A stretch of 64,000 nt of DNA from positions 45,196 to 109,195 of the forward strand of contig CALWRI010000004.1 in NCBI GenBank assembly GCA_944383905.1, given 5' to 3'. The translations under genes were made by a program, and so were the position numbers. This DNA comes from an uncultured Christensenellaceae bacterium. GTDB lineage: Bacteria; Bacillota; Clostridia; Christensenellales; UBA3700. The notes under the pieces are model-generated. The model searched no databases. It had not been told where the DNA came from and saw nothing but the letters and a program-made list of their open reading frames with translations. Positions within the stretch are counted from its first letter, which is position 1; the number at the start of each line of letters is the position of its first letter. Below are positions 31,816 to 39,546 of this stretch, piece after piece.

Positions 31816-31833
31816 TTGTTAAATTTTTCACAA
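31816..31833. promoter_or_regulatory. Rex-like operator of adhE
   Basis: TTGTTAAATTTTTCACAA fits the Rex consensus (TTGTGAAWWWWTTCACAA and the clostridial TTGTTAA variant), with 7 of 9 symmetric matches. It lies about +6 to +23 of the adhE transcript. Rex releases DNA when NADH is high. It is enclosed by a further CAACGATT / AATCGTTG repeat. Confidence 0.75.
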
Positions 31834-31844
31834 TCGTTGACTAT

Positions 31845-31873
31845 ATTATATTCGCGCCGCTTCTGTTTGTCAA
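31845..31873 (-). promoter_or_regulatory. Consensus promoter of adhE
   Basis: On the minus strand TTGACA (31873-31868), 17-base spacer, TATAAT (31850-31845). Confidence 0.9.
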
Positions 31874-32130
31874 CGATTTAACGATTGAAATTTCAACTTT
31901 TTTACACGTTTTTTTCCGCAGCGTGCCGACCCGGTGTTTTTGCGGCAAAAGCGCGCGTTTGCGTGCTTTACCGCAGGTTTTAACGGCGGTATATTTCATG
32001 CGTCCTTGTTTTTTTGTCGGATTTTTCAAAGATTTTCACATTGCGTTCCGCACGTTGCCGTCGTCAACGAAAAGCGCTCCCCCTGCTCCGTCGGAGCAAT
32101 TTTTCCTTTTTTTTGCGGAAAAATCCCGTA

Positions 32131-32159
32131 TTGACAGTTGAGTAAGCGGTTGATATAAT
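32131..32159 (+). promoter_or_regulatory. Consensus promoter of the membrane protein gene at 32177
   Basis: TTGACA (32131-32136), 17-base spacer, TATAAT (32154-32159). The leader is only about 11 bases. Confidence 0.88.
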
Positions 32160-32176
32160 GTTTTCAGAGGTGCGAG

Positions 32177-33016
32177 GTGAACGGCAATTCAAAAGGTTAC
32201 GAGGAGTTTTTCCGTACGGACGAATACAACTCGGTGCGAGAGCTTTCATCTTCGCGCAAGTATGTCCGCGCAAGCGACAATCTCACTTCTCTCGATTTCG
32301 ACGAAAGCACGCACCGCAAAAATTCTTTTGCTTCTTCTCTCTCCGACAAGCGCGCGAAGCGCAAGAATACCGACAAGATAATTGCTATTGCGACGACGGG
32401 CACCGTATCCATAGTCGCGGTCGTTGCCGCCGTGCTCGCCGTGATTGCGGGCATATCCTTCGTATCCTTTACCGCGACCCCGTCATCTGTCTCCTGCATC
32501 GTGGATATTCCCGAAGACATGGACGGATATTATATCGGGACCCTTCTCGACGCCGACGGCGCCGAAGTAGCGCGCACAGAGACCTCTGGACACGGAGAAT
32601 GTAAATTCGCTTTTGACGGGCTCCGTCCCGACACGGAGTATTTTTTCACGATATTCGACGAAGACGAGACCCAATATCTTTACGAAAGCGTGCGCACGAC
32701 CGTCCCCGAAACGACGATGATATTCGTCGACAGCGAGGAATATTTCCCGCACGCGGTCAGACTGAACCTCGACATATACGAAACTACCGAAGAACGCCTG
32801 ACCGTAAACGTGCGGTACGACGACGGCACGCTTTTTGAAGAAAGTTACGATATGCCCGAAAACTTCGAGATCACCGCAAGGTACGAAGGCGCGCATTTTC
32901 CGACTCGCCGTCAGCCTGTGACGGGAGAAGACACCCCGTCTCCCCCGGCAATTATCTTGAGCTTGTTGGGCACGCATATAATGCTGTCCCCTTCCTTTTC
33001 GATCTTCGGCATATAG
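32177..33016 (+). CDS. Single-pass membrane protein with Fn3-like outer domain, unknown function
   Basis: A 279-residue protein: a charged cytoplasmic part (1-67), one membrane helix (about 68-95) and an outer region (100-240) whose strands and the phrase FDGLRPDTEYFFTIFD are typical of fibronectin-III-like folds. The start is a GTG with GAGG 6 bases upstream. The last 35 codons run antisense into the convergent NusG-II gene for 106 bases; this tail is low-complexity and may be poorly constrained. I recognise no named family. Confidence 0.65.
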   Translation: MNGNSKGYEEFFRTDEYNSVRELSSSRKYVRASDNLTSLDFDESTHRKNSFASSLSDKRAKRKNTDKIIAIATTGTVSIVAVVAAVLAVIAGISFVSFTATPSSVSCIVDIPEDMDGYYIGTLLDADGAEVARTETSGHGECKFAFDGLRPDTEYFFTIFDEDETQYLYESVRTTVPETTMIFVDSEEYFPHAVRLNLDIYETTEERLTVNVRYDDGTLFEESYDMPENFEITARYEGAHFPTRRQPVTGEDTPSPPAIILSLLGTHIMLSPSFSIFGI

Positions 33017-33381
33017 GTGCAGTCCTGCGAGTAACTGCAATCCGCGTCCGTCATCTTCACGCTCCTCTCCGCGACGTTTACGAAAAACACGTTGGTGCCG
33101 TCCTGCGTCGAAACCCTGACGGAATGTCCGCCGTTTTCGTCCTTTATCTCTATCCCTTCTTCATACCCTTCGGTGAATACGAATTCGTCTTTGTCAAAGT
33201 CGAAACTCAATATCTCCGTATCACCGTAAACGACGTAAAATCTCGTCATTTCTTGCTTTTCGGGGAGCAGAAACACGAGCAGCAATGCGACGGCGACCAC
33301 GACGACCGTGACGTAAGGAATAACGTCCCATACCGAAAAATATTTGCTTTTTTTGACGTCCTCAACGCCTTTCTTTTTCAT
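32911..33381 (-). CDS. NusG domain II-like membrane-anchored protein
   Basis: A 156-residue protein with one N-terminal membrane helix (about 20-40) and an outer beta-barrel domain resembling NusG domain II, ending in CSYSQDCTYMPKI...GDSIICVPNKLKI, the Cys-containing motif common to this small family. Such proteins often accompany flavin-transfer and electron-transport genes. It lies 24 bases after apbE in the same direction, so the two likely form an operon. AGGA lies before the ATG. Confidence 0.8.
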   Translation of the reverse strand: MKKKGVEDVKKSKYFSVWDVIPYVTVVVVAVALLLVFLLPEKQEMTRFYVVYGDTEILSFDFDKDEFVFTEGYEEGIEIKDENGGHSVRVSTQDGTNVFFVNVAERSVKMTDADCSYSQDCTYMPKIEKEGDSIICVPNKLKIIAGGDGVSSPVTG

Positions 33382-33405
33382 AAATTTTCCTGCTCGTGTC
33401 GATTA

Positions 33406-34560
33406 TCACAATATTTTTCCGTCGGCGTCAGTCAACGTGACAAAGCCGTCGCCCGACTTCACAGCCATTGTGTAGGTGTACCCGTCGAGCTTGTTTGCAA
33501 GCGCGAGCGCCTTTTCTTTGCCCAAAACGCAGAACGCCGTGGAGTATGCGTCGCACAGCGCGGCGTTCTCTCCGTACACGCTCGCGGTGAGCACGTCGCT
33601 GTCGTAAGGAGCGCCCGTCGCGGGATCGAGGATATGACTGTACCTGACGCCGCCGATCTCATAATACTGCTGGTACGACCCGCTCGTCGCGAGCGACTCG
33701 TCCTTGAGATACGCTTTGAAATAACTCTCTCCGTCCTTTGTCGGAGAGAGCACCGAAACAGTCCACTCCCCGAGCTCCGCGCCCGACTCCTTGCGCGCGT
33801 TTTTGAGCATGCGGAGACTGCTTCCGCCTATATTCACATAGCCGAAGTCAAAGCCGTTTTCCTTCATTGCCGCGGCGATAAGATCCGCGCAATAGCCCTT
33901 TCCTATCCCGCTCAGGTCGAGCTGTTGAGTGTATTCTGTTCCGTCCACGACGACTACGCTTGACGACTTTGCAACGAAGTATTCCCCGTCCTCTTCGTAT
34001 ACGTCGGTCTGCGAAAAATCCGAAACGGACAAGAACGCCTCGACGTATTTTTCGTCGGGCAACTGCGTGCGGAAATCCTCCCTGTCGTACGGTTTTGTCA
34101 ACGAGTCGTCATCTTCGTTGAAACGCGGAGAAAATCCCCACAGATCCACCGACAGAGCGAGCGCGGGATTGAACGCGCCGTCCGTCTCGTCATACGCCCG
34201 TTTTGCAAGCAAAAGCGCGTCGTAAGTCACCTTGTCTATCCGCACGGTCTCCCCTGCGGCAGCCTCGTTGAACGCCCTGACGTCGCTGTCTTCGCCGTCA
34301 GACGAAAGCAGTCCCGACACCTGTCGGAGCAAGTCTGTTATCTCGCCTTCCCACAACCCGGCAAACTCGTCTTTCCTGTCGGCGGGCATATAGCACGCGA
34401 CGGTGGAATAGGTGTTGAAATAATCGTAAGTCGTATATTGAGCCGACGTGTACGAGGTGACGTCCACGCCGTCGACCACTAGCGAACAACCGACAAGCAC
34501 AACTGCGAGCACAATCGCCAGGATAGCCGCGACCGCGGCTTTCGTCCTCTTTTTTTCCAT
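33406..34560 (-). CDS. apbE: FAD:protein FMN transferase lipoprotein (ApbE)
   Basis: A 384-residue lipoprotein (lipobox VGC, Cys25) that attaches FMN covalently to Thr/Ser of extracytoplasmic flavoproteins, using FAD and Mg2+. Family motifs are SGIGKGYCADL, VNIGGSS, LATSGSYQQ and SHILDPATGAP. The ATG at 34560 has no ribosome binding site, and its -10 box ends 6 bases upstream, so the mRNA is probably leaderless. The following NusG-II gene is co-transcribed. No FMN-acceptor protein is encoded in the window. Confidence 0.93.
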   Translation of the reverse strand: MEKKRTKAAVAAILAIVLAVVLVGCSLVVDGVDVTSYTSAQYTTYDYFNTYSTVACYMPADRKDEFAGLWEGEITDLLRQVSGLLSSDGEDSDVRAFNEAAAGETVRIDKVTYDALLLAKRAYDETDGAFNPALALSVDLWGFSPRFNEDDDSLTKPYDREDFRTQLPDEKYVEAFLSVSDFSQTDVYEEDGEYFVAKSSSVVVVDGTEYTQQLDLSGIGKGYCADLIAAAMKENGFDFGYVNIGGSSLRMLKNARKESGAELGEWTVSVLSPTKDGESYFKAYLKDESLATSGSYQQYYEIGGVRYSHILDPATGAPYDSDVLTASVYGENAALCDAYSTAFCVLGKEKALALANKLDGYTYTMAVKSGDGFVTLTDADGKIL

Positions 34561-34566
34561 AGATAT

Positions 34567-34595
34567 ATTATACCAAACGCAAGCGGCAAACACAA
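34567..34595 (-). promoter_or_regulatory. Promoter of apbE, predicts a leaderless mRNA
   Basis: On the minus strand TTGTGT (34595-34590), 17-base spacer, TATAAT (34572-34567), then 6 bases to the ATG. Confidence 0.7.
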
Positions 34596-34731
34596 CAACA
34601 AATTATGTCGCGTCATCCTCCTCCGAAACTGGTTGAATGGCTGTGCCGATATACCCGAAAAACCGCTCCTTTGTCAACTGTTTTCGCAAAAATTTTCTCA
34701 CTTTTTTTTGACGTCAGCAAACTTCTCCGTA

Positions 34732-34760
34732 TTGATTTTTCGCGCGCGTTATTATATAAT
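34732..34760 (+). promoter_or_regulatory. Promoter of the DUF1846 gene
   Basis: TTGATT (34732-34737), 17-base spacer, TATAAT (34755-34760), 30 bases before the ATG. Confidence 0.75.
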
Positions 34761-34790
34761 GTTGTTAAAGTGCTAAACAAGGTGTTACTT

Positions 34791-36281
34791 ATGAGAAAGA
34801 CAGGTTTCGACAGCAAAAAATATCTCTCTATGCAATCCGATTTCATAGCCAAACGCATACAGCAGTTCGGCGGCAAACTCTATCTCGAATTCGGCGGAAA
34901 ACTGTTTGACGACTTCCACGCGAGCAGAGTCCTGCCGGGTTTTGCTCCTGACAACAAGATCGTGATGCTCCAGACCCTCAAGGATAAAGCGGAGATCGTC
35001 ATCGTCATCAACTCCAAAGACATCGCCAAAAACAAGCTCCGCGCCGATCTCGGCATAACCTACGACGAAGACGTGTTGCGACTGATAGACATATTCAGGA
35101 GCAAGGATCTTTACGTCGGCAGCGTCGTCCTCTCACAGTTCACCGAAGAAAATATGCCCGCAAAAGCGTTTCAGGGACGCCTCGAAAGGCTCGGGCTCAA
35201 AGTGTACCGCCACTATCATATAGACGGCTATCCGCACAACATTCCGCTCATCGTCAGCGACGACGGTTACGGCAAAAACGAGTATATAGAAACTTCGCGG
35301 GAGCTCATCGTCATCACCGCGCCCGGTCCCGGAAGCGGAAAAATGGCGACCTGCCTGTCGCAGCTCTACCACGACTACAAACGCGGCATCAAGGCGGGAT
35401 ATGCGAAGTACGAGACCTTCCCGATCTGGAACCTGCCTCTCAACCACCCCGTAAACATGGCTTACGAAGCGGCGACCGCAGACCTCAACGACGTTAACAT
35501 GATAGACCCCTATCATCTCGCGGAATACAACAAAGTCGCGGTAAACTACAACAGAGACATCGAGATCTTCCCTGTGCTCAACGCGCTCTTTGAAAAACTG
35601 ATGGGTCACTCCCCTTACAAGTCCCCGACCGATATGGGCGTGAATATGGCGGGATACGCAATATGCGACGACGAAGTGTGCTGCGAAGCAAGCAAACAGG
35701 AGATAATCCGCCGCTACTACGCCGCACTCGTCGCAAGGCGCAAAGGCGTCGACAGAGGCGACGAAGCGGGCAAGATTTCTCTGATAATGGACAAGCTGGG
35801 TCTCAAGACAGACGACCGCGCGGCAGTCCCCGCCGCCAACGCAGTGAAAGAGCGCACGGGCGGACCCGCAGCGGCTATCGAACTGAACGACGGCAGGATA
35901 ATCACGGGCAAGACTTCGGATCTGTTCGGTTGTTCGTCTGCAATGCTGCTCAACGCGCTCAAAGCGCTCGCAAATATCGACGACGACATAAAACTGCTCT
36001 CGCCCGTTGTCGTGGAGCCGATACAAAAGCTCAAAACCACGGTGCTCGGCAGTCGCAACCCGAGACTTCATACAGACGAAGTGCTGATCGCGCTCTCAAT
36101 CTCCGCGGCGACAAACGATACCGCGAGCAAGGCTATGGCGCAACTCGAAAAACTCAAAGGTTGCCAGGTACACACGACCGTCATACTCTCACCCGTGGAC
36201 GAGACCGTGTTCCGCAAGCTGGGAGTCGACGTGACGAGCGAGCCGATATATTCCACAAAACAGCTTTATCACAAAAACTGA
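34791..36281 (+). CDS. DUF1846 family protein
   Basis: A 496-residue cytoplasmic protein of the conserved DUF1846 family, whose structure is known but function is not established. The N-terminus [19 protein letters not shown] and the P-loop-like [22 protein letters not shown] are hallmarks. The C-terminal half has alternating helix and strand and ends at the usual family length. The ATG at 34791 has AAGGTG 8 bases upstream; the longer frame to 34605 crosses the promoter. It is monocistronic. Confidence 0.9.
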   Translation: MRKTGFDSKKYLSMQSDFIAKRIQQFGGKLYLEFGGKLFDDFHASRVLPGFAPDNKIVMLQTLKDKAEIVIVINSKDIAKNKLRADLGITYDEDVLRLIDIFRSKDLYVGSVVLSQFTEENMPAKAFQGRLERLGLKVYRHYHIDGYPHNIPLIVSDDGYGKNEYIETSRELIVITAPGPGSGKMATCLSQLYHDYKRGIKAGYAKYETFPIWNLPLNHPVNMAYEAATADLNDVNMIDPYHLAEYNKVAVNYNRDIEIFPVLNALFEKLMGHSPYKSPTDMGVNMAGYAICDDEVCCEASKQEIIRRYYAALVARRKGVDRGDEAGKISLIMDKLGLKTDDRAAVPAANAVKERTGGPAAAIELNDGRIITGKTSDLFGCSSAMLLNALKALANIDDDIKLLSPVVVEPIQKLKTTVLGSRNPRLHTDEVLIALSISAATNDTASKAMAQLEKLKGCQVHTTVILSPVDETVFRKLGVDVTSEPIYSTKQLYHKN

Positions 36282-36401
36282 AAACACTGAAACCGCGGAT
36301 CCCTATCGAAAGGGGTCCGTTTTTTCGATCATCGGATCGCTTTCAGGATAAAGTCGTCCGGCGCGCACGACAAACTTACCGCGAAAAAAGTTGAAATAAA
36401 A

Positions 36402-36416
36402 TGATAATTATTCTCA
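36402..36416. promoter_or_regulatory. Fur/PerR-type box
   Basis: TGATAAT-T-ATTCTCA matches the 7-1-7 Fur consensus TGATAAT-N-ATTATCA in 13 of 14 positions. It ends 6 bases before the -35 box of the fur-like/reverse-rubrerythrin operon, which fits autoregulation. Confidence 0.7.
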
Positions 36417-36422
36417 TTTTGC

Positions 36423-36451
36423 TTGACAAGCCTTTTTGGATGCTATATAAT
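36423..36451 (+). promoter_or_regulatory. Consensus promoter of the fur-like/revRbr operon
   Basis: TTGACA (36423-36428), 17-base spacer, TATAAT (36446-36451). Confidence 0.9.
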
Positions 36452-36473
36452 GGGCACAGGAGGCAAGAAAGAG

Positions 36474-36851
36474 ATGAACTACTCAAGACAGCGCGAGGCG
36501 GTTTACGGCATACTCAGATCCACCAAAGAGCATCCTTCTGCGGACTGGATATACGGAGAATGCAAAAAGATTATGCCCGGCATCGGACTCGCGACCGTCT
36601 ACCGCAATCTCGAACAGCTTGTCTCGCAGGGAAAGGCTATAAAAGTGCCCGTGGGTCAGGACAGATACAGATACGACGCCGACACTTCCCCGCACTGCCA
36701 CGGCGCCTGCCCGGTATGCGGAAAGGTCTGGGACGAGACCGTGTCCGACTCTCTCAACGAAGCGCTCGCAAACGAGTGCGAAGAAAACTCAAGCGACGGT
36801 TACTCCCTCACTTTTTTCAGGGTCTGCGGAGAATGTAAAGCAAAACAATAG
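36474..36851 (+). CDS. Fur-family regulator, probably PerR-like
   Basis: A 125-residue metalloregulator. The winged helix includes the family signature [10 protein letters not shown]. The structural zinc site is CPVC (79, 82) and CGEC (118, 121). Candidate regulatory-metal ligands are His20 (in EHPSADWIY), Asp68, His74 and His76, which correspond to the iron site of PerR. The next gene is a reverse rubrerythrin, so a peroxide sensor is more likely than an iron-uptake regulator. AGGAGG lies before ATG 36474, and a Fur/PerR box lies upstream of the promoter. Confidence 0.9.
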   Translation: MNYSRQREAVYGILRSTKEHPSADWIYGECKKIMPGIGLATVYRNLEQLVSQGKAIKVPVGQDRYRYDADTSPHCHGACPVCGKVWDETVSDSLNEALANECEENSSDGYSLTFFRVCGECKAKQ

Positions 36852-36903
36852 CAATAATATAATAAAAAAATCTATAAAACAAAGAAATCGGAGGTTTGAA
36901 ATT

Positions 36904-37446
36904 ATGGCAAAGTTTGTATGCACGATATGCGGTTACGTTCACGAGGGAGACAGCGCTCCCGAAAAGTGCCCCGTTTGCGGCGCTCCCGCAAGCAAATTCG
37001 AGAAGATGGCAGAAGAAATGGTCTGGGCTGACGAGCACAGAGTCGGCGTCGCACAGGGTCTCGACGAAGAAGTCGTACAGGGTCTTCGCGAGAACTTCAA
37101 CGGCGAGTGCGCCGAGGTCGGTATGTACCTCGCAATGAGCAGACAGGCAGAGAGAGAGGGTTATCCCGAGATCGCGGAAGCCTACAAGAGATACGCTTTC
37201 GAGGAAGCGGAACACGCAGCGAAGTTTGCGGAGCTTCTCGGCGAAGTGCTGACCAACGACACCAAAAAGAACGTCAAAATGCGTATGGAAGCAGAAAACG
37301 GCGCTTGCAGCGGCAAGATGAAGCTGGCAAAACGCGCAAAAGAGCTGGGTTACGACGCTGTTCACGACACCGTCCACGAGATGGCAAAGGACGAAGCGAG
37401 ACACGGCTGCGGCTTCAAGGGTCTCTACGACCGCTTCTTCAAGTAA
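36904..37446 (+). CDS. Reverse rubrerythrin
   Basis: A 180-residue peroxidase with reversed domain order: an N-terminal rubredoxin ([10 protein letters not shown], Cys6/9, and CPVC, Cys22/25) and a C-terminal ferritin-like diiron domain ([14 protein letters not shown] and [16 protein letters not shown] carry ligand glutamates and histidine). In clostridia reverse rubrerythrins take electrons from NADH through reductases to remove peroxide and oxygen. It follows the Fur/PerR-like gene after 52 bases in one operon. A strong terminator follows. Confidence 0.95.
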   Translation: MAKFVCTICGYVHEGDSAPEKCPVCGAPASKFEKMAEEMVWADEHRVGVAQGLDEEVVQGLRENFNGECAEVGMYLAMSRQAEREGYPEIAEAYKRYAFEEAEHAAKFAELLGEVLTNDTKKNVKMRMEAENGACSGKMKLAKRAKELGYDAVHDTVHEMAKDEARHGCGFKGLYDRFFK

Positions 37447-37474
37447 GATAACACAACTATCTTTAATATATTGC

Positions 37475-37513
37475 AAAGACCCCCTCGAGGCATTGCCCGA
37501 GGGGATCTTTTTT
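37475..37513 (+). terminator. Terminator of the fur-like/revRbr operon
   Basis: Stem AAAGACCCCCTCG with CGAGGGG-ATCTTT (one bulge) and seven or more T. Confidence 0.9.
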
Positions 37514-37649
37514 TGCGTTTTACGATCGTTGAAAACGCCCTCCCCTGCTTGCGTTTTCCGACATACGCGCGGCGCAAACTTGTTCCGCAGTCTGCAAAAT
37601 CCACGCTTCGCGCCCTGAAAAAACGCGGATCTTGGCAAACTGAAGCAAT

Positions 37650-37678
37650 AAAAAACGCCCTGCCGTACAGGCAAGGCG
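37650..37678 (-). terminator. Terminator of the glycogen operon
   Basis: On the minus strand a 9-bp stem CGCCTTGCC / GGCAGGGCG (one G-U pair) with a 5-base loop and six T, 30 bases after the GH13 stop. The 37514-37649 stretch shows nothing else. Confidence 0.82.
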
Positions 37679-37707
37679 CGTTTTTTATCATTGCGTTTTC
37701 TCTATTT

Positions 37708-39540
37708 TCAGTCTTTTGCCGATCCACTCTCGAAAATGACGACGGTATTGTTTGCGATCTTTGAGCCTTGAGCCACTGCGGCGCCCGTAAGAAGATCCTT
37801 CACGTCCGATCTGAGATTGAGAGGTTTTGCCGCTCCCGAAGTGTTTACGGCAACGGTTATCTTGCGCTTTTTCGCGCGGCGCTCGAGATACACCACGCCG
37901 CCCGACTCGTACAGATTGGTACTGCCCGTAATCTGGCTCCTGTACTTTTTGCGCAGCGCGCCGAGCTTCTTGTAATGATCGAGCAGCTCACCGTCCTGCG
38001 AGTTCCAATTCATAGGTCTGCGGCAAAGCGGATCTTCGTATCCCTGCATGCCGCATTCGTCGCCGTAATATATCGAAGGTATGCCCGGCAGGAAAAACTG
38101 AAGTGCCGAAGCGACTTTGAGCCTCGCCTTTGCCGTATCGAAGATCTCACCTTCGAGCACGACTTTCGCCCTGCCGAACTTGTCGAGACCGTTGACGTTG
38201 TAATCCGAAAGTCTGTTGAGGACTCTGACGGTATCGTGAGAACCGACGAGGGTCATCGTGCAGTCGAGAGATTTTTTGGGATAGTTTTCGAGGATGGTCT
38301 TTATCGCCTCGACGAACGCGCGCGGTCTGCCTCCTCTCGAAAGATTTATTATCGCATCCTTGAACGGATAATTCATCACGCCGTCAAGCTCCTTGCCGAG
38401 GAGATAGTGCCTGCGCTTGGAATAGCTGATCTTGTTTGAAGCGTCTTCCCATACCTCTCCGATGATCATCTTTTTTTCGCTGACCGACTTCACGGCGACG
38501 CGGATCTGTTCGACAAACTCTTCGGGGAGCTCGTCCACGACGTCGAGTCTCCACGCTCCGACGCCCATTCTCGACCATTTGTCGATCACTCCGTCCTTGC
38601 CGAATATGAGTTTGCGGTAGCCTTCTGCCCTCTTATTAACCGTCGGGCATACGGTCACCCCCCACCAACAACGGTACTCGTCGGGATAATTGATGAAATC
38701 GTACCATCTGTAATAGGGGGACTGCCTGGACTGATATGCACCCAGACTGTCGTAATTGCCGAACTTGTTGAAATAAATGCTGTCCGCGCCCGTATGATTG
38801 AACACTCCGTCGAGCATGACGTATATGCCCTTTCTCTTTGCCTTGTCTATAAGCTCCTTGAACTTTTCCTCCGTACCGAGGAGCGGATCGATGGTCAGAT
38901 AATCGCCCGTATCGTATCTGTGATTGGACGAAGACCTGAATATCGGAGACAGATATATGATCGTGACGCCGAGTTGTTTGAGATAAGGAAGTTTGTCGAT
39001 TATGCCCTGAAAATTCCCGCCGTAAAAATCGTTCGCGCGATAGACGCCGTCCTCGTCTCTCAAAGTGAGAGGCTCGTTCCACTGTTTATAGACCGAGTGC
39101 GTCGACGTATCCGCGCCGGGATCGTTGCCCTTGCAGAATCTGTCCGCAAAAATGTGATATATCACGCCGCCCTTGAAGCGTTGCGGCGTTTCGTAGTCGT
39201 TTGCGTATACGGTGAGTTGAAAGTCGCTTTTCGTGCGTGGATTTACGAAATGAGAAATGCCTTCTTCGCTGAAAATCTCGAATCTATACCAATAGAGCCC
39301 CGCTTTGGGAGCAAATATCCTGCAACCGAAAACGCTTGTGGTCTCGTCTTTTTTACCCTTGTATTCGAGAGGATAACGCGTAACTTGACCGGTAGCGTCG
39401 TCGGTCACGGCGAGGACGACGCTGTTGATGAAAACGCCGTCCCGCGCATAAGTATTGAAATCGAGTTTGGAGCCTTCTTTGACCGCGCCGAAAGGGCGTT
39501 TGCAGTCCTTTGAACGGCTGTCAAAATTGAATTGCAGCAT
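37708..39540 (-). CDS. GH13 alpha-glucosidase/neopullulanase-like enzyme
   Basis: A 610-residue alpha-amylase-family enzyme. An N-terminal beta-sandwich (about 1-115) like those of neopullulanases precedes the TIM barrel (120-520) and a C-terminal beta domain. Catalytic residues are nucleophile Asp333 (GAWRLDVVDELP), acid/base Glu362 (IIGEVWED) and Asp436 (VGSHDTVR); region I is DGVFNHTG. There is no signal peptide, so it probably trims glycogen or imported maltodextrin in the cytoplasm. It lies 6 bases after glgP as the last gene of the glycogen operon. Confidence 0.92.
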   Translation of the reverse strand: MLQFNFDSRSKDCKRPFGAVKEGSKLDFNTYARDGVFINSVVLAVTDDATGQVTRYPLEYKGKKDETTSVFGCRIFAPKAGLYWYRFEIFSEEGISHFVNPRTKSDFQLTVYANDYETPQRFKGGVIYHIFADRFCKGNDPGADTSTHSVYKQWNEPLTLRDEDGVYRANDFYGGNFQGIIDKLPYLKQLGVTIIYLSPIFRSSSNHRYDTGDYLTIDPLLGTEEKFKELIDKAKRKGIYVMLDGVFNHTGADSIYFNKFGNYDSLGAYQSRQSPYYRWYDFINYPDEYRCWWGVTVCPTVNKRAEGYRKLIFGKDGVIDKWSRMGVGAWRLDVVDELPEEFVEQIRVAVKSVSEKKMIIGEVWEDASNKISYSKRRHYLLGKELDGVMNYPFKDAIINLSRGGRPRAFVEAIKTILENYPKKSLDCTMTLVGSHDTVRVLNRLSDYNVNGLDKFGRAKVVLEGEIFDTAKARLKVASALQFFLPGIPSIYYGDECGMQGYEDPLCRRPMNWNSQDGELLDHYKKLGALRKKYRSQITGSTNLYESGGVVYLERRAKKRKITVAVNTSGAAKPLNLRSDVKDLLTGAAVAQGSKIANNTVVIFESGSAKD

Positions 39541-39546
39541 TGATTA

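Larger units (their letters stand above)
31670..32176. other. Divergent regulatory region between adhE and the membrane protein gene
   Basis: Holds the adhE leader (about 170 bases), Rex-like site and promoter, then about 250 AT-rich bases without a supported gene, and the rightward promoter at 32131-32159. The motif CAACGATT recurs at 31809, 31871 and, inverted, at 31832. Confidence 0.6.

Noticed and set aside
37514..37649. Small gene between the revRbr terminator and the glycogen-operon terminator
   Set aside because: The open frames there cross terminators and have no ribosome binding site.
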